A stretch of 14,838 nucleotides of DNA from Coemansia sp. RSA 922 (lineage: Eukaryota > Kickxellomycota > Kickxellomycetes > Kickxellales > Kickxellaceae): the NCBI GenBank assembly GCA_027577415.1, contig JANBQS010000601.1, positions 1 to 14,838 of the forward strand, written 5' to 3'. A program made the position numbers and the translations under genes. Below the pieces are notes generated by a model. It searched no databases. It was given only the letters and a program-made list of their open reading frames with translations, and had not been told where the DNA came from. This document shows positions 7,062 through 14,838 of this stretch, one piece after another; positions within the stretch are counted from its first letter, which is position 1; every line of letters begins with the position of its first letter.

Positions 7062-7353
7062 TCTCTGATTACTTGGGATTGTACAGCTGCGGTGAAATGA
7101 ATAATGCGATGAGAACGACAAAGTAGAGAAGCAAAGCAAGTGGAATGCCTTGCCAAAGGGTCAAAGTTCTTTGACGATTGACTGCCCTTTCTTCAAAGTC
7201 TTGGAATGATCTGATCAAATCAACATTTTTGAGTAGCTTACAAATCGTCTACAAAATATCGCAAGCCAGACGCTTTTTCATTTTTTCGTTTTTTTCGTCC
7301 AGACAAAATTTTAAACACACCTCTCTTTTCTCGCTCGCACCCCCCCTATAGCT
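7062..7353. promoter_or_regulatory. Bidirectional promoter between NEDD8 and EMW1/TTC27
   Basis: The 292 bp between the two divergent ATGs contains no clear TATA box on either strand. The EMW1 side is T-rich then C-rich (7276-7348), typical of a fungal leader. The NEDD8-side frame stays open upstream to an ATG at 7139, but the MLLKVK start matches the family. Confidence 0.5.
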
Positions 7354-10248
7354 ATGCCACAGACAATACACTCGCTTAGCCAGACTGACCGACAGTTACT
7401 TCTGGGCCAGACGATAGCCCCAACTGCAAACGATGACAGCGGTTCCTCGTCCTTGTTCGTGGCTCTATCGGAGGGGCGCTATGAGGATATTTTGCGTTCG
7501 CCAGCAGCCAAGGCCATATTCGGCACTGACCTGGAAGACGGAGCAGCAGTTGACCCTTCCTTTACGCCTTCCGATCTAGGGCCGTATGTCACAGACCTGG
7601 TGCTTAGCTATATCCAGGCGCAAGGTGCCAGTGCTTGGACCGAGATCACGCTGATCGGAGCAACCTGCCTGAGCGCATTTGTGCAGACCAACTGGACAGG
7701 ACCCGAGTTTTCCCTCGATCCAGTTGGCCTTTTGCCTCGGTTGCTAGCTGAGCGGTGGAAGGAGTCGTTTACCACGACAGCGCCGCTGGTTTTAGAGGAA
7801 GGCATGGATAAGCATGAGGTCGGGCGTCGTGCGTATGCTGCTCACGTGTATCTGGGTGTTAAGCAAAGCGAGGAGCGTGCCCAGCTTGACCGAGTGCTGC
7901 TGAGACAACTGAGCGTCGATGGCGAAGATGCGTACTCGATGGCACCCCGCCCAATGTACCTGTATCTTGCTCGCTTGCTGCTCGTCGACATTCCTAATGC
8001 CGATGCTGATCGCTTGGCTGAGCGTGATATGGCGACTCCTATGGCGCACTGGTGGAGCGCTCGTGTGTTGCTCATTCAGCAAAGCCTTCTGGACTACCCG
8101 TCGCAGACGCTGATGGACCAGATCATTGGCCACTTTGCCAAGGTCAAGCAGTCTCTGCCGCCCTCGCCGGCCAGCGACTCGGCCATACAGTCTGCCGACA
8201 ACACGAAAGATTCTGCACAGACTGTCCCTGTATTGGACGACGATAGCGAGATGCCCAGCTTCGAGCGCTCCGCTGACGATGACAATGGCATTCCTCTGAC
8301 TAGCGCGAGCATGGCGCCCAATGGCCACGAGTGGGACTCTGTGGCGACGGCTGACCGCGATCTGTGGGCACGGTACTTGCTAGAGCTGGGCGTTGTGTAC
8401 TCGCAGCACCACATGCCCTTGGACTCCAAGCAATGCTTCATCCAGGCGCAGGCGGCTAGCGGGCTGCAGTGGGAGATGACTGGAGCCAAGGGCAAGCGCA
8501 CTCGCTTCCAGACCAACGACATCACGCAGCTGGTTCTGCTGGCCAAGAGCGCAACGCGTGCTGCTGGTAGCAACAGCGCGGGCCAGTTGCCTGAGGCCCT
8601 GGCGCTCAACGACGACACGCTGCTCGAGAAAATCAAGTTTGCTGACGCCGCGGTTGAGGAGCATGCGGGGCAAGAGCGGCTGCAAGCAACGGACGAGTGC
8701 ATCCTGCTTGCACTGTGCCTCAACGTGCAGAACGAGAACGCTGCGCACGGGCTGACGACGGAGCTGATGCGGCCATTTGTCTCGCGTGTTTTGGAGCAGC
8801 CGACCAACTGGTCCGTGTACACCATGGGTCTTTTGCTGCGCTCGCGGCTGGAGACAGCCAAGATGCGCACGGCCGAGCGTGCCACCCTGCAGCTACAAGC
8901 GCTAGTCGACCAGATCACCCACCCGCTGCCGTCGGCGCAAGAGGCCGGAGCTGCTGAGCGCCTGCAGTACCTGTACGCATTGTCGCTGCCCAGTCAGTGG
9001 GAGTTTGAGCGCGAGCTGGCTAACCAGTTTATGACCATGGGCGTCATCCGCTCGGCGCTGGACATTTACGAGCGCCTGGGCATGTGGGACGAAATAGTGT
9101 CGTGCTATGTGTTGCTGGAGCAGAACGAGGTTGCGCAGCGCATTATCAGCGAGCAGCTGGCCTTGTACCCGGACAGCTCCAAGCTGTGGTGTGTGCTTGG
9201 CGACCTCAAGCTCGAGCCTGAGCACTGGCGCCATGCGTGGGAGATCTCGGGGCAGCGCTACGCCAGAGCCATGCGCTCGCTCGGCGCCCACTACTATGGA
9301 AAGGGCGACTATGCCCAGGCCGTTGAGTGCTACCAGCTTGCCTTGGATCTCAACCCGCTGTTTGAAAAGTCGTGGTACGTGCTGGGATGTGCTGCGATGC
9401 AGGTCAAGAACTGGGAGCTGGCGGCAAAGTCGTTCCAGCGCGTGGTCAATCTCGAGCACGATAACGGCGAGGCCTGGAATAACCTGGCTACTGTGTACAT
9501 ACACATGGGTAGCTCGCACCGCGACCGGGCGTGGTATGCCCTGCGTGAGGCTGTCAAGAGCAAGTATGACTCGTGGCAGGTGTGGTCTAACTTTATGACT
9601 GTGTCTGTGGGTCTTGGCCAGATCTCGTCGGCTATCCACGCTATGACTCGCGTTATTGAGCTGCGCGCTGACAAGGACGGAGCTGCGAGCATCGACCTGG
9701 ATGCCCTGCACACCATTATCAACTCTGTGACTCGTGGGCGTATCCTCGTCGGCCTGGACGAGAAGCAGGCGGTGCATGCCGAGGGCCAGTACGTGCGCTA
9801 CATGGAGCATCTGTTGGTGGGCACCATTGAGGCGCGTATCACAAACTCGGCTCCTCTGTGGCGTGCTATGGCCGACTACTGGTTCTGGCGCAAGGACTAC
9901 CGCCACTGCTTGGACTGCTATATCAAGGCGTACCGCTGTCTGTCGCAGATGCCGCAGGTCGCCTATGCCCAGGTCGTGTTTAGCGACGCTGTCGACGCTG
10001 CCTTGGAGCTCGTGTCTATGTACGAGAACTTGGGCGACAAGACGCAGGTTGTGAGGGTGGCTACGGGTGCTGACGCTGCTGTGCCTGAGCTAAAGGCTGC
10101 TGCTATTGAGCAGCCTGTGTGCGCCGACTGGAAGCATCAGTCAAAGATGATGTTGCGCGCTTTGGTCGGCAAGGCAAAGGACTCGTTCGAGGGTACTCCG
10201 ACGTATGTCCGCCTTACCGAGGCTCTCAGTGCGCTTCGCCAAGCATAG
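7354..10248 (+). CDS. EMW1: EMW1/TTC27-family TPR protein (964 aa, single exon)
   Basis: This is a large tetratricopeptide-repeat protein of the EMW1 (yeast)/TTC27 (animal) family. Yeast Emw1 is essential and linked to cell-wall integrity; its molecular role is poorly defined. The N-terminal half is helical without a clear catalytic motif. A polar, Asp-rich linker (about residues 270-330, including LDDDSEMPS and ADDDNG) probably forms a disordered loop. The diagnostic block follows LWCVLGDLKLEPEHW: consecutive TPRs at about 640-775, with AHYYGKGDYAQAVECYQLAL, WYVLGCAAMQ and EAWNNLATVYIHMG. Length is similar to family members. The ATG at 7354 directly follows the pyrimidine-rich leader. No intron is needed. 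Its 3' neighbour, HMG-CoA synthase, lies 425 bp downstream on the same strand. Confidence 0.9.
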   Translation: MPQTIHSLSQTDRQLLLGQTIAPTANDDSGSSSLFVALSEGRYEDILRSPAAKAIFGTDLEDGAAVDPSFTPSDLGPYVTDLVLSYIQAQGASAWTEITLIGATCLSAFVQTNWTGPEFSLDPVGLLPRLLAERWKESFTTTAPLVLEEGMDKHEVGRRAYAAHVYLGVKQSEERAQLDRVLLRQLSVDGEDAYSMAPRPMYLYLARLLLVDIPNADADRLAERDMATPMAHWWSARVLLIQQSLLDYPSQTLMDQIIGHFAKVKQSLPPSPASDSAIQSADNTKDSAQTVPVLDDDSEMPSFERSADDDNGIPLTSASMAPNGHEWDSVATADRDLWARYLLELGVVYSQHHMPLDSKQCFIQAQAASGLQWEMTGAKGKRTRFQTNDITQLVLLAKSATRAAGSNSAGQLPEALALNDDTLLEKIKFADAAVEEHAGQERLQATDECILLALCLNVQNENAAHGLTTELMRPFVSRVLEQPTNWSVYTMGLLLRSRLETAKMRTAERATLQLQALVDQITHPLPSAQEAGAAERLQYLYALSLPSQWEFERELANQFMTMGVIRSALDIYERLGMWDEIVSCYVLLEQNEVAQRIISEQLALYPDSSKLWCVLGDLKLEPEHWRHAWEISGQRYARAMRSLGAHYYGKGDYAQAVECYQLALDLNPLFEKSWYVLGCAAMQVKNWELAAKSFQRVVNLEHDNGEAWNNLATVYIHMGSSHRDRAWYALREAVKSKYDSWQVWSNFMTVSVGLGQISSAIHAMTRVIELRADKDGAASIDLDALHTIINSVTRGRILVGLDEKQAVHAEGQYVRYMEHLLVGTIEARITNSAPLWRAMADYWFWRKDYRHCLDCYIKAYRCLSQMPQVAYAQVVFSDAVDAALELVSMYENLGDKTQVVRVATGADAAVPELKAAAIEQPVCADWKHQSKMMLRALVGKAKDSFEGTPTYVRLTEALSALRQA

Positions 10249-10673
10249 ATCAATTTGTAATCGTGATATGCACAACGTGCACGCTCTTATTTCTTCTGGA
10301 ATGGCTTATATATAGAATGAATAGTGTCATCCGTTATATGCATTGTCGCTAACGTATCCGCACCTTGTCCCTGACTTTCTCTCTTTGGGTCTTGGCGGAA
10401 GCGGATCCTTTATATTGCGCCTCCCTTAAAATGTGTCTGCTATTGTTCTGAAGACGGACGTGGATAAGGGAGGGAAACGGCGATCCTTCGAGCTGGGCCA
10501 AACTAGGCAACAACAAAAGAAACCGAGCGCTCCTTCCACCTTTTGTGCTACATCGCATAAAAATTTATAGTCGGCCCACTTTGTCAAGGAACTCGCCAAT
10601 AACTCTTCTTTTCTTTATTGATCCATATCCTTTTTTTTAATACTCTTTTTTCTTTAAACTTTCTTTTTTGAGA
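10249..10673 (+). promoter_or_regulatory. EMW1 3' end and HMG-CoA synthase promoter
   Basis: This region has no credible gene; a 69-codon minus frame at 10349-10558 has no motif. A CCAAT box is at 10596-10600. A TATA-like CATAAAAATTTATAG starts at about 10556. A T-rich leader (10605-10670) precedes the ATG. I see no clear sterol-regulatory element of the SREBP type. Confidence 0.4.
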
Positions 10674-12226
10674 ATGACTGCTATTACTCGTGCTGAAAAC
10701 ATTGGTGTTCGTGCCATTGATGTCTATTTTCCTAGTCGCGTAAGTTTCACTAATTTCGTTTTGCTGCGAAATTTGGCGATGCTAGTCTAGACGAGCACGG
10801 GGGATTATATGAGAATAATATTTGAATTGCGAGTGAGGGAGGCGACAAGTGTTATATTTTCTGGGATCGTCGTGCTTATTTCTTGTTTACTAACGCCACC
10901 TTTTATAACTCGTGCTCTTTTTTCCCTCGTGTTTAGTATGTTGACCAGGTGGAGCTCGAGCAGCACGATGGCGTGTCGGCTGGCAAGTATACTATTGGAC
11001 TCGGCCAGAGCAAGATGGCGTTCTGCGACGACCGCGAGGACATTTCGTCGGTGTGCATGACTGCTGTGCAGGGTTTCATGGAGAAGTTCAACGTGTCTTA
11101 TAGCGACATTGGTCGGCTTGAAGTTGGTACCGAGACGATCATTGACAAGAGCAAGTCGACAAAGACGGTTCTGATGAAGCTGTTTGAGGAGTCTGGCAAC
11201 TTTAGCGTCGAGGGTATTGATACCACTAACGCGTGCTACGGTGGTACTTCGGCTCTGTTCAATGCCTGCCAGTGGATGGACTCGGCGGCGTGGGATGGCC
11301 GTCTGGCGCTGGTTGTCGCTGGAGATATTGCCGTCTATGCCTCGGGCAATGCTCGTCCGTCGGGTGGCTGTGGCGTTACGTGCATTTTGGTCGGTCCTAA
11401 TGCCCCGCTGGCGCTCGAGTTCCCGCTGCGTGGCACGTTCATGGAGCACATCTACGACTTTTACAAGCCCAACCTGTCATCCGAGTTCCCTACTGTCGAC
11501 GGGCCGCTCTCAGTTACCTCGTACGTGCGTGCTGTTGACCACGCGTATACCGCGTACTTGGACAAGCTGGAGAAATTCGGCGGTGTCTCTCAAGCGTCAC
11601 TCAAAGACATTGACTACATTGTCTTCCACTCTCCCTATACTAAGCAGGTGGTGAAGGGTTTGGCGCGTATCGCGTATAATGATTTTTTGCGTGCGCCAGA
11701 GTCCGAGACCTTTGCTGAAGTCCAGCAGTTCAAGGAAGTGACTCGCGAGGAGAGCTATGGCAATAAGGTTCTGGAGAAGGCGTTTGTCGGATTGAGCAAA
11801 TCCGACTTTGCTGCAAAGACTGAGCCATCGTTGTTGGCTGCCCGGAATATCGGCAACATGTACACTGGATCGGTGTTCTTTGGCTTGGCCTCCTTGCTCA
11901 CTGAGGTGCCGTTTGAGAAGCTCGAGGGTAAGCGTGTCGCTATGTTCTCGTATGGATCGGGCTGTGCTGCTTCGCTTTACTCGTTCCGTGTTCGTGCTGA
12001 TACTTCGGATATCGCTGCTACTATTCGTTTGAATGAGCGTCTTGATATGCGTACTAAGGTTTCGCCTGTTGAGTTTGAGAGGGCTATGGAGCTCCGTGAG
12101 AAGACTCATAACGCTCAGGAGTATGAACCTACTGGTAACGTTGATGAGTTGTTCCCTGGTACATACTACCTACAAAAGATCGACTCTATGTGGCGTCGTG
12201 CCTATGGCCGCACTCCTCTCAACTAG
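10674..12226 (+). CDS. ERG13: Hydroxymethylglutaryl-CoA synthase (two exons)
   Basis: This enzyme condenses acetyl-CoA with acetoacetyl-CoA to HMG-CoA, the second step of the cytosolic mevalonate pathway to sterols and isoprenoids. Exon 1 is 10674-10739 (22 codons, ending VYFPSR). The intron is 10740-10936 (GTAAGT...TTTAG, 197 nt, phase 0). Exon 2 is 10937-12226, beginning YVDQVELEQHDGV. The product is 451 aa, about 40 shorter than yeast Erg13 because loops before the FHSPY motif and near the C-terminus are shorter. Catalytic residues are present: Glu88 in EVGTETI, Cys122 in NACYGGT (the acyl-enzyme nucleophile) and His253 in FHSPY. GNARPSGG and YGSGCAASLYS are also family signatures. There is no presequence, consistent with a cytosolic enzyme. 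The two-exon join restores the family sequence exactly across the splice. Confidence 0.96.
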
Positions 12227-12298
12227 AGCCAATGCGATTTTTAAACATCCTTTTTTTATTTTACTTGATTGCTAATAATTGATATTTCCAAAGTACTG

Positions 12299-12308
12299 AA
12301 TAAATAAA
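12299..12308 (+). terminator. Polyadenylation signal of the HMG-CoA synthase gene
   Basis: AATAAATAAA (two overlapping AATAAA hexamers) lies 73 nt after the stop codon and is followed by an A-run. Confidence 0.55.
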
Positions 12309-12344
12309 AAAAAGTTAATGGCTATATGTACAAATTGTGAGTGT

Positions 12345-12686
12345 CTAGGCGAATAGGCGTAATGGTTTGAGTGTAGAGTTTCGGCGTGACCATCTCCGCA
12401 GTTTTGACGCCTTGAGATCATTAGTAGTGACTTGCACCTGGTCAGTAGACACGCTGTCCAATGTAGTGCTTGGCCGTGACTCGAGACGCAGTACTGTGCT
12501 TATTCTAGAGGCTGCTGATTTGGGTCCAGTCTGTGTCTGAGTTGCGCGTGCCGTTGACCGTGCCTTGAGCTCGACTGTGTAGCAGTATGCGCAGTCGCAG
12601 GATGTATGGCAGGCGCAAGCGCAGCTACTATGCTGGCTTAAGCAGCACTCGCTCTCCTCCCATCCGCGACATTTACGGCAGCCCAT
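12345..12686 (-). CDS. Small Cys-rich protein with an MGC N-terminus (113 aa)
   Basis: I do not recognise the family. The first 35 residues hold ten Cys (3, 6, 14, 15, 22, 24, 26, 30, 32, 35) and two His (19, 27), with CxC and CxxC spacings such as CACAC and CDCAYC. This is compatible with a metallothionein-like or zinc-binding module. The start MGCRKC also fits the N-myristoylation pattern (Gly2, small residue at 6) with an adjacent Cys3 for palmitoylation, so membrane anchoring is an alternative. Residues 40-113 are Ser/Thr/Arg-rich, probably disordered, with a basic patch LRRWSRRNS near the end. The ATG at 12686 has A at -3 and G at +4. The frame is open further upstream, but that part is Phe/Pro/Ser-rich and looks like translated leader. 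The gene is tail-to-tail with HMG-CoA synthase, 118 bp apart. Confidence 0.45.
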   Translation of the reverse strand: MGCRKCRGWEESECCLSQHSSCACACHTSCDCAYCYTVELKARSTARATQTQTGPKSAASRISTVLRLESRPSTTLDSVSTDQVQVTTNDLKASKLRRWSRRNSTLKPLRLFA

Positions 12687-13849
12687 GATAATAAGCGAGA
12701 TACAAAAAATATATGTTATGCTAGAGAACGAACCAGAGAGAAAGAAATAAAATGGATGTGAAAGTGGGAGCTCGGTAAGAATGTGTCTAGGTGAGAAATA
12801 TGCAAACGATGGGTATTGTGAGAATGTAAAAAAAATGCGTGGCTTAGCCGAGGGAGGGGAAAAATGTTTGGGAAATGAAGGTTTTTTGAGGCGTGGATAG
12901 GATGGAAAAATAGTGGCGATTCCAAAAAAGACGAATGGAAAAAACAGGGGCAACCATCTATCTAATTTATACATTTCTTGGTGACACTGAGAAATGGATT
13001 GAGGCGCGTGATATTACTTTTTTGGGAGGTCGTAAACATATATTTTTTTATAGACTGAATTATCTAGGCGCCTTTTTTTGCTTGGCCACAGACATTATTG
13101 TCGTCTGTTTGCCCGTCTTTTTTTCTCTATTTTCGGGTGGAGAAGAATCTACACATACCCCCCCTTTTTTTCTCGGTGGTGCGGCGCGTGAGGGGGGAGG
13201 GAGGTCAGAGTAATAATAGCATGGCCTGAGATAGTAGACAATAGCAGCACTGAACAAGTAGACCAGACGAGTCAAAGCAGGTTGGGACGTGGAGAAGAAG
13301 CGGGGTCAGAGACTGAATAGAGAACGGCCTGGCTGTCCACTAGCAAAAACTCTATCTCTCAGTCAATACTCGAGCTATCTACTTTGCTATAGCCATCCGT
13401 CTGCCAGGTTGCCATCCTGGCTTCTGAGATATTAGCCACCGCCCTGTCAGCAGCTGGTTGTTCAGTCTCAGAATGACATAAACAAGTGGCACAGCGCACC
13501 TAACACACCCCCCTGTATTTTTTTTGGTGGCAGTCCAGACAAACAAACCAAACCGCGGTCTGCATTGTACTGTATCCATGGATCCTCATGAGTGGGCCTA
13601 AATTATCCTTGGCCACAACAAACCTTGCAAAAAATATAAACATTGGCAAATACGGAATAACATGCCATCCGCTATTGTTTACCAAAAGAGTATTGTCATT
13701 TTGGATGGGATAGAAGGATAATTGATGCATGTTATATGCACATATGTTTCATGGCGCCGCCTCCATGTTTCTCGGAACTGGCAAGCCACTGTGGATTGGT
13801 GTAAACAGGATGCTGCGCCCTGATATCAATGTTGATTTCCTCTTTGTAG
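12687..13849. other. Gene-poor, low-complexity intergenic region
   Basis: More than 1.1 kb with no supported gene. The part next to 12687 is purine-rich on the plus strand (pyrimidine-rich leader for the Cys-rich gene on the minus strand). Homopolymer T-, C- and G-runs cluster at 13018-13205, including CCCCCCC followed by TTTTTTT and GGGGGG, with AGGGG/CCCCT cores that resemble stress-response elements. Open frames of up to 92 codons (for example 12935-13213, plus) have no motif or good start context. No tRNA could be folded from the sequence by eye. Confidence 0.4.
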
Positions 13850-14038
13850 CTAGTTCCGCATCTGTTCAGACTAATGCATGTGGCAAAGAGTAAAAAAAAC
13901 AAATAGTGGATCGACACTTGTATGCAAGAAACACATACCGCATTGAATGAGAGCAAGCGGCCACACAACAACAAACACCACTTTTTTGGGGGAATGTTCA
14001 GATGCAGCATTGCATACGCCCATTCCACAAACACTCGT
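13850..14038 (-). other. Possible downstream exons of the gene starting at 14398
   Basis: A reading frame preceded by a strong acceptor (T7-GTAG, ending at 14039) runs 14038-13939 and encodes VFVEWAYAML and KKWCLLLCGRLLSFN. A GTATGT donor at 13938 and a T-rich acceptor ending TTAG at 13871 would define a 68-nt intron, then six codons (SEQMRN) and TAG at 13852-13850. The phase fits exon 1 ending at 14307 (donor GTAAGC). If the 68-nt intron is not removed, the frame continues to 13732 instead. The product is not recognised and the exon model is inferred only from splice-site appearance. Confidence 0.22.
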
Positions 14039-14302
14039 CTACAAAAAAAGCATCAGTGTCTTTGTACCCGAAAACAAGCGGGATTACCAGCTACAAGACA
14101 CTGTTCTCAAAATCATACAATTTTTTTTTGTTATGTATTGCCATCAACACCTATCATGTAAGAAACTCTTATGTGTACATGATTCTATTTATATTTGTAG
14201 AGGAAGGGAGAAAAAAGTGTGTGCATGTTGATGCAAGAGAAAAAAGTTGTAGAAAAGTATAACGGCCACCGAGGGGGAGGTACCACGTCTAGTCAATAGA
14301 GC

Positions 14303-14398
14303 TTACAAACTGAGCAGGTTGTCAATTTGTTGTTCGCTGGGAGGGTCGAGCGAAATAGTAGTGAACTTGTCAAAGAAACCGCGAACCTTGTCAAACAT
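14303..14398 (-). CDS. Short TATA-driven reading frame, microprotein or first exon (31 codons)
   Basis: The ATG at 14398 lies 111 nt downstream of a TATAAAAG box (14516-14509, minus strand), with an A/T-rich leader between. It encodes a 31-residue peptide starting MFDKVRGFFDKFTTISLDPP and ending IDNLLSL. The first half is amphipathic and basic (FDKVRGFFDKF), and the second half is acidic/polar. The stop TAA is embedded in GTAAGC, a good splice donor (14306-14301), so the apparent stop may be intronic and the frame may continue in the exon at 14038. No family is recognised. Confidence 0.4.
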   Translation of the reverse strand: MFDKVRGFFDKFTTISLDPPSEQQIDNLLSL

Positions 14399-14743
14399 GA
14401 TTTGATAATCGTTAATAAAAAACGTTTTCGTTAGCGAAAAAAAGAGAGAAAAAAAAGAAAGTAGTTGTGTTTTGACAAGTCTTGTGAGACGACCAGAGGA
14501 AGCACTCCCTTTTATAGGCAATGGAGGTAAAGTAAAAAGAAAAGTGATTGATAAAGTATTGTATACTTTTTTTCGATATGTGCACGCGGGACATATGCGT
14601 ACAAAATAACCATCAAGACACTTTTATCTATTGTATTATGAGAGGGACATTCCCGAAAGTGAGGGTATGCAGCTTAGAGTTTACAATTGTGTATTATCTC
14701 CAAATCCGCCCTCCGCCTTATTGCTACAATTGCCAGTTGTCGG
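14399..14743 (-). promoter_or_regulatory. Promoter of the short gene and upstream AT-rich spacer
   Basis: The region contains the TATAAAAG box at 14516-14509 (minus). Between it and the ATG is a long purine-rich plus strand, pyrimidine-rich on the transcribed leader. Beyond 14560 the DNA is AT-rich with scattered TATTGTAT-like words. No coding sequence is supported. Confidence 0.4.
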
Positions 14744-14778
14744 CCATTGAAATACAATACAGTATTGTATTTCAATGG
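14744..14778. repeat. 35-bp perfect palindrome (17-bp arms, 1-nt centre)
   Basis: The left arm CCATTGAAATACAATAC (14744-14760) is the exact reverse complement of the right arm GTATTGTATTTCAATGG (14762-14778) around a single A. The match stops abruptly on both sides. The sequence past it (14779-14838) shows no gene; a GTGAGT donor on the minus strand near the end (about 14815-14823) may belong to a gene beyond the window. Confidence 0.85.
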
Positions 14779-14838
14779 ACATAGGTTTGTGCGCAAGTCA
14801 CTTTTCGTCATCAATACTCACTTGTCTGCATAGTGAAT

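Noticed and set aside
7062..7139. Upstream in-frame Met giving NEDD8 a 26-residue N-terminal extension
   Set aside because: MLLKVK aligns exactly with the family start and has A at -3. The extension is Ser/His-rich with no family counterpart.
12725..12745. A GGTTCGTTC sequence on the minus strand resembling a tRNA B box
   Set aside because: No matching A box, anticodon stem or acceptor stem can be built around it.
12935..13213. A 92-codon plus frame (MEKTGATIYLIY...) with a hydrophobic stretch
   Set aside because: It runs through homopolymer tracts (T-, C- and G-runs) that explain its composition. The start context is weak, and no promoter or conservation cue is visible.
13379..13730. Minus frames of 66-76 codons in the right-hand spacer
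   Set aside because: They have no start context, no motif, random-looking composition and overlapping frames.

Overview
The window is nuclear DNA from a fungus. The evidence is short GT-AG introns with T-rich acceptor tracts, T-rich 5' leaders, AATAAA-type 3' ends, and a dense mix of housekeeping genes on both strands. A single-exon EMW1/TTC27 TPR gene, a compact fungal HMG-CoA synthase and a retained NEDD8 pathway suggest an early-diverging (zygomycete-grade, perhaps Kickxellomycotina) lineage. That placement is an inference, not something the sequence proves.

Layout from left to right. A possible tail of an upstream gene lies at 1-116. A small plus-strand gene (429-680) encodes little more than a mariner-type transposase HTH_48 DNA-binding domain. 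It is convergent with a polynucleotide 5'-kinase/3'-phosphatase gene on the minus strand (830-2236) that carries a candidate PCNA-binding motif. A TATA-driven plus-strand gene (3050-3697) encodes an Ala-rich orphan protein made largely of GCT repeats. Next come the two-exon succinate dehydrogenase flavoprotein gene (4124-6144, plus), a three-exon NEDD8 gene (6257-7061, minus), the EMW1/TTC27 gene (7354-10248, plus), the two-exon HMG-CoA synthase gene (10674-12226, plus) and a small Cys-rich orphan (12345-12686, minus). The right end is gene-poor. It holds a short TATA-driven reading frame on the minus strand (ATG at 14398) that may be the first exon of a spliced gene, and a 35-bp near-perfect palindrome.

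The housekeeping genes belong to unrelated pathways: DNA end repair, TCA cycle/respiration, cullin neddylation, cell-wall/TPR scaffold, and sterol/isoprenoid synthesis. There is no operon logic. NEDD8 and EMW1 diverge from a 292-bp spacer, and the 829/680, 6144/6257 and 12226/12345 ends are convergent.

The most striking observation is the NEDD8 gene. Its ubiquitin fold is complete and has the NEDD8-diagnostic Ala72 and terminal Gly-Gly. About 89 residues of Ala/Pro/Ser/Lys low-complexity repeat are inserted in the loop between strand 2 and helix 1, and the first two exons are only 18 nt each. Other points worth a second look are the orphan HTH_48 protein, the PIP-box on the end-repair enzyme, the Ala-rich orphan, the MGC-type Cys-rich protein, and two perfect hairpins.
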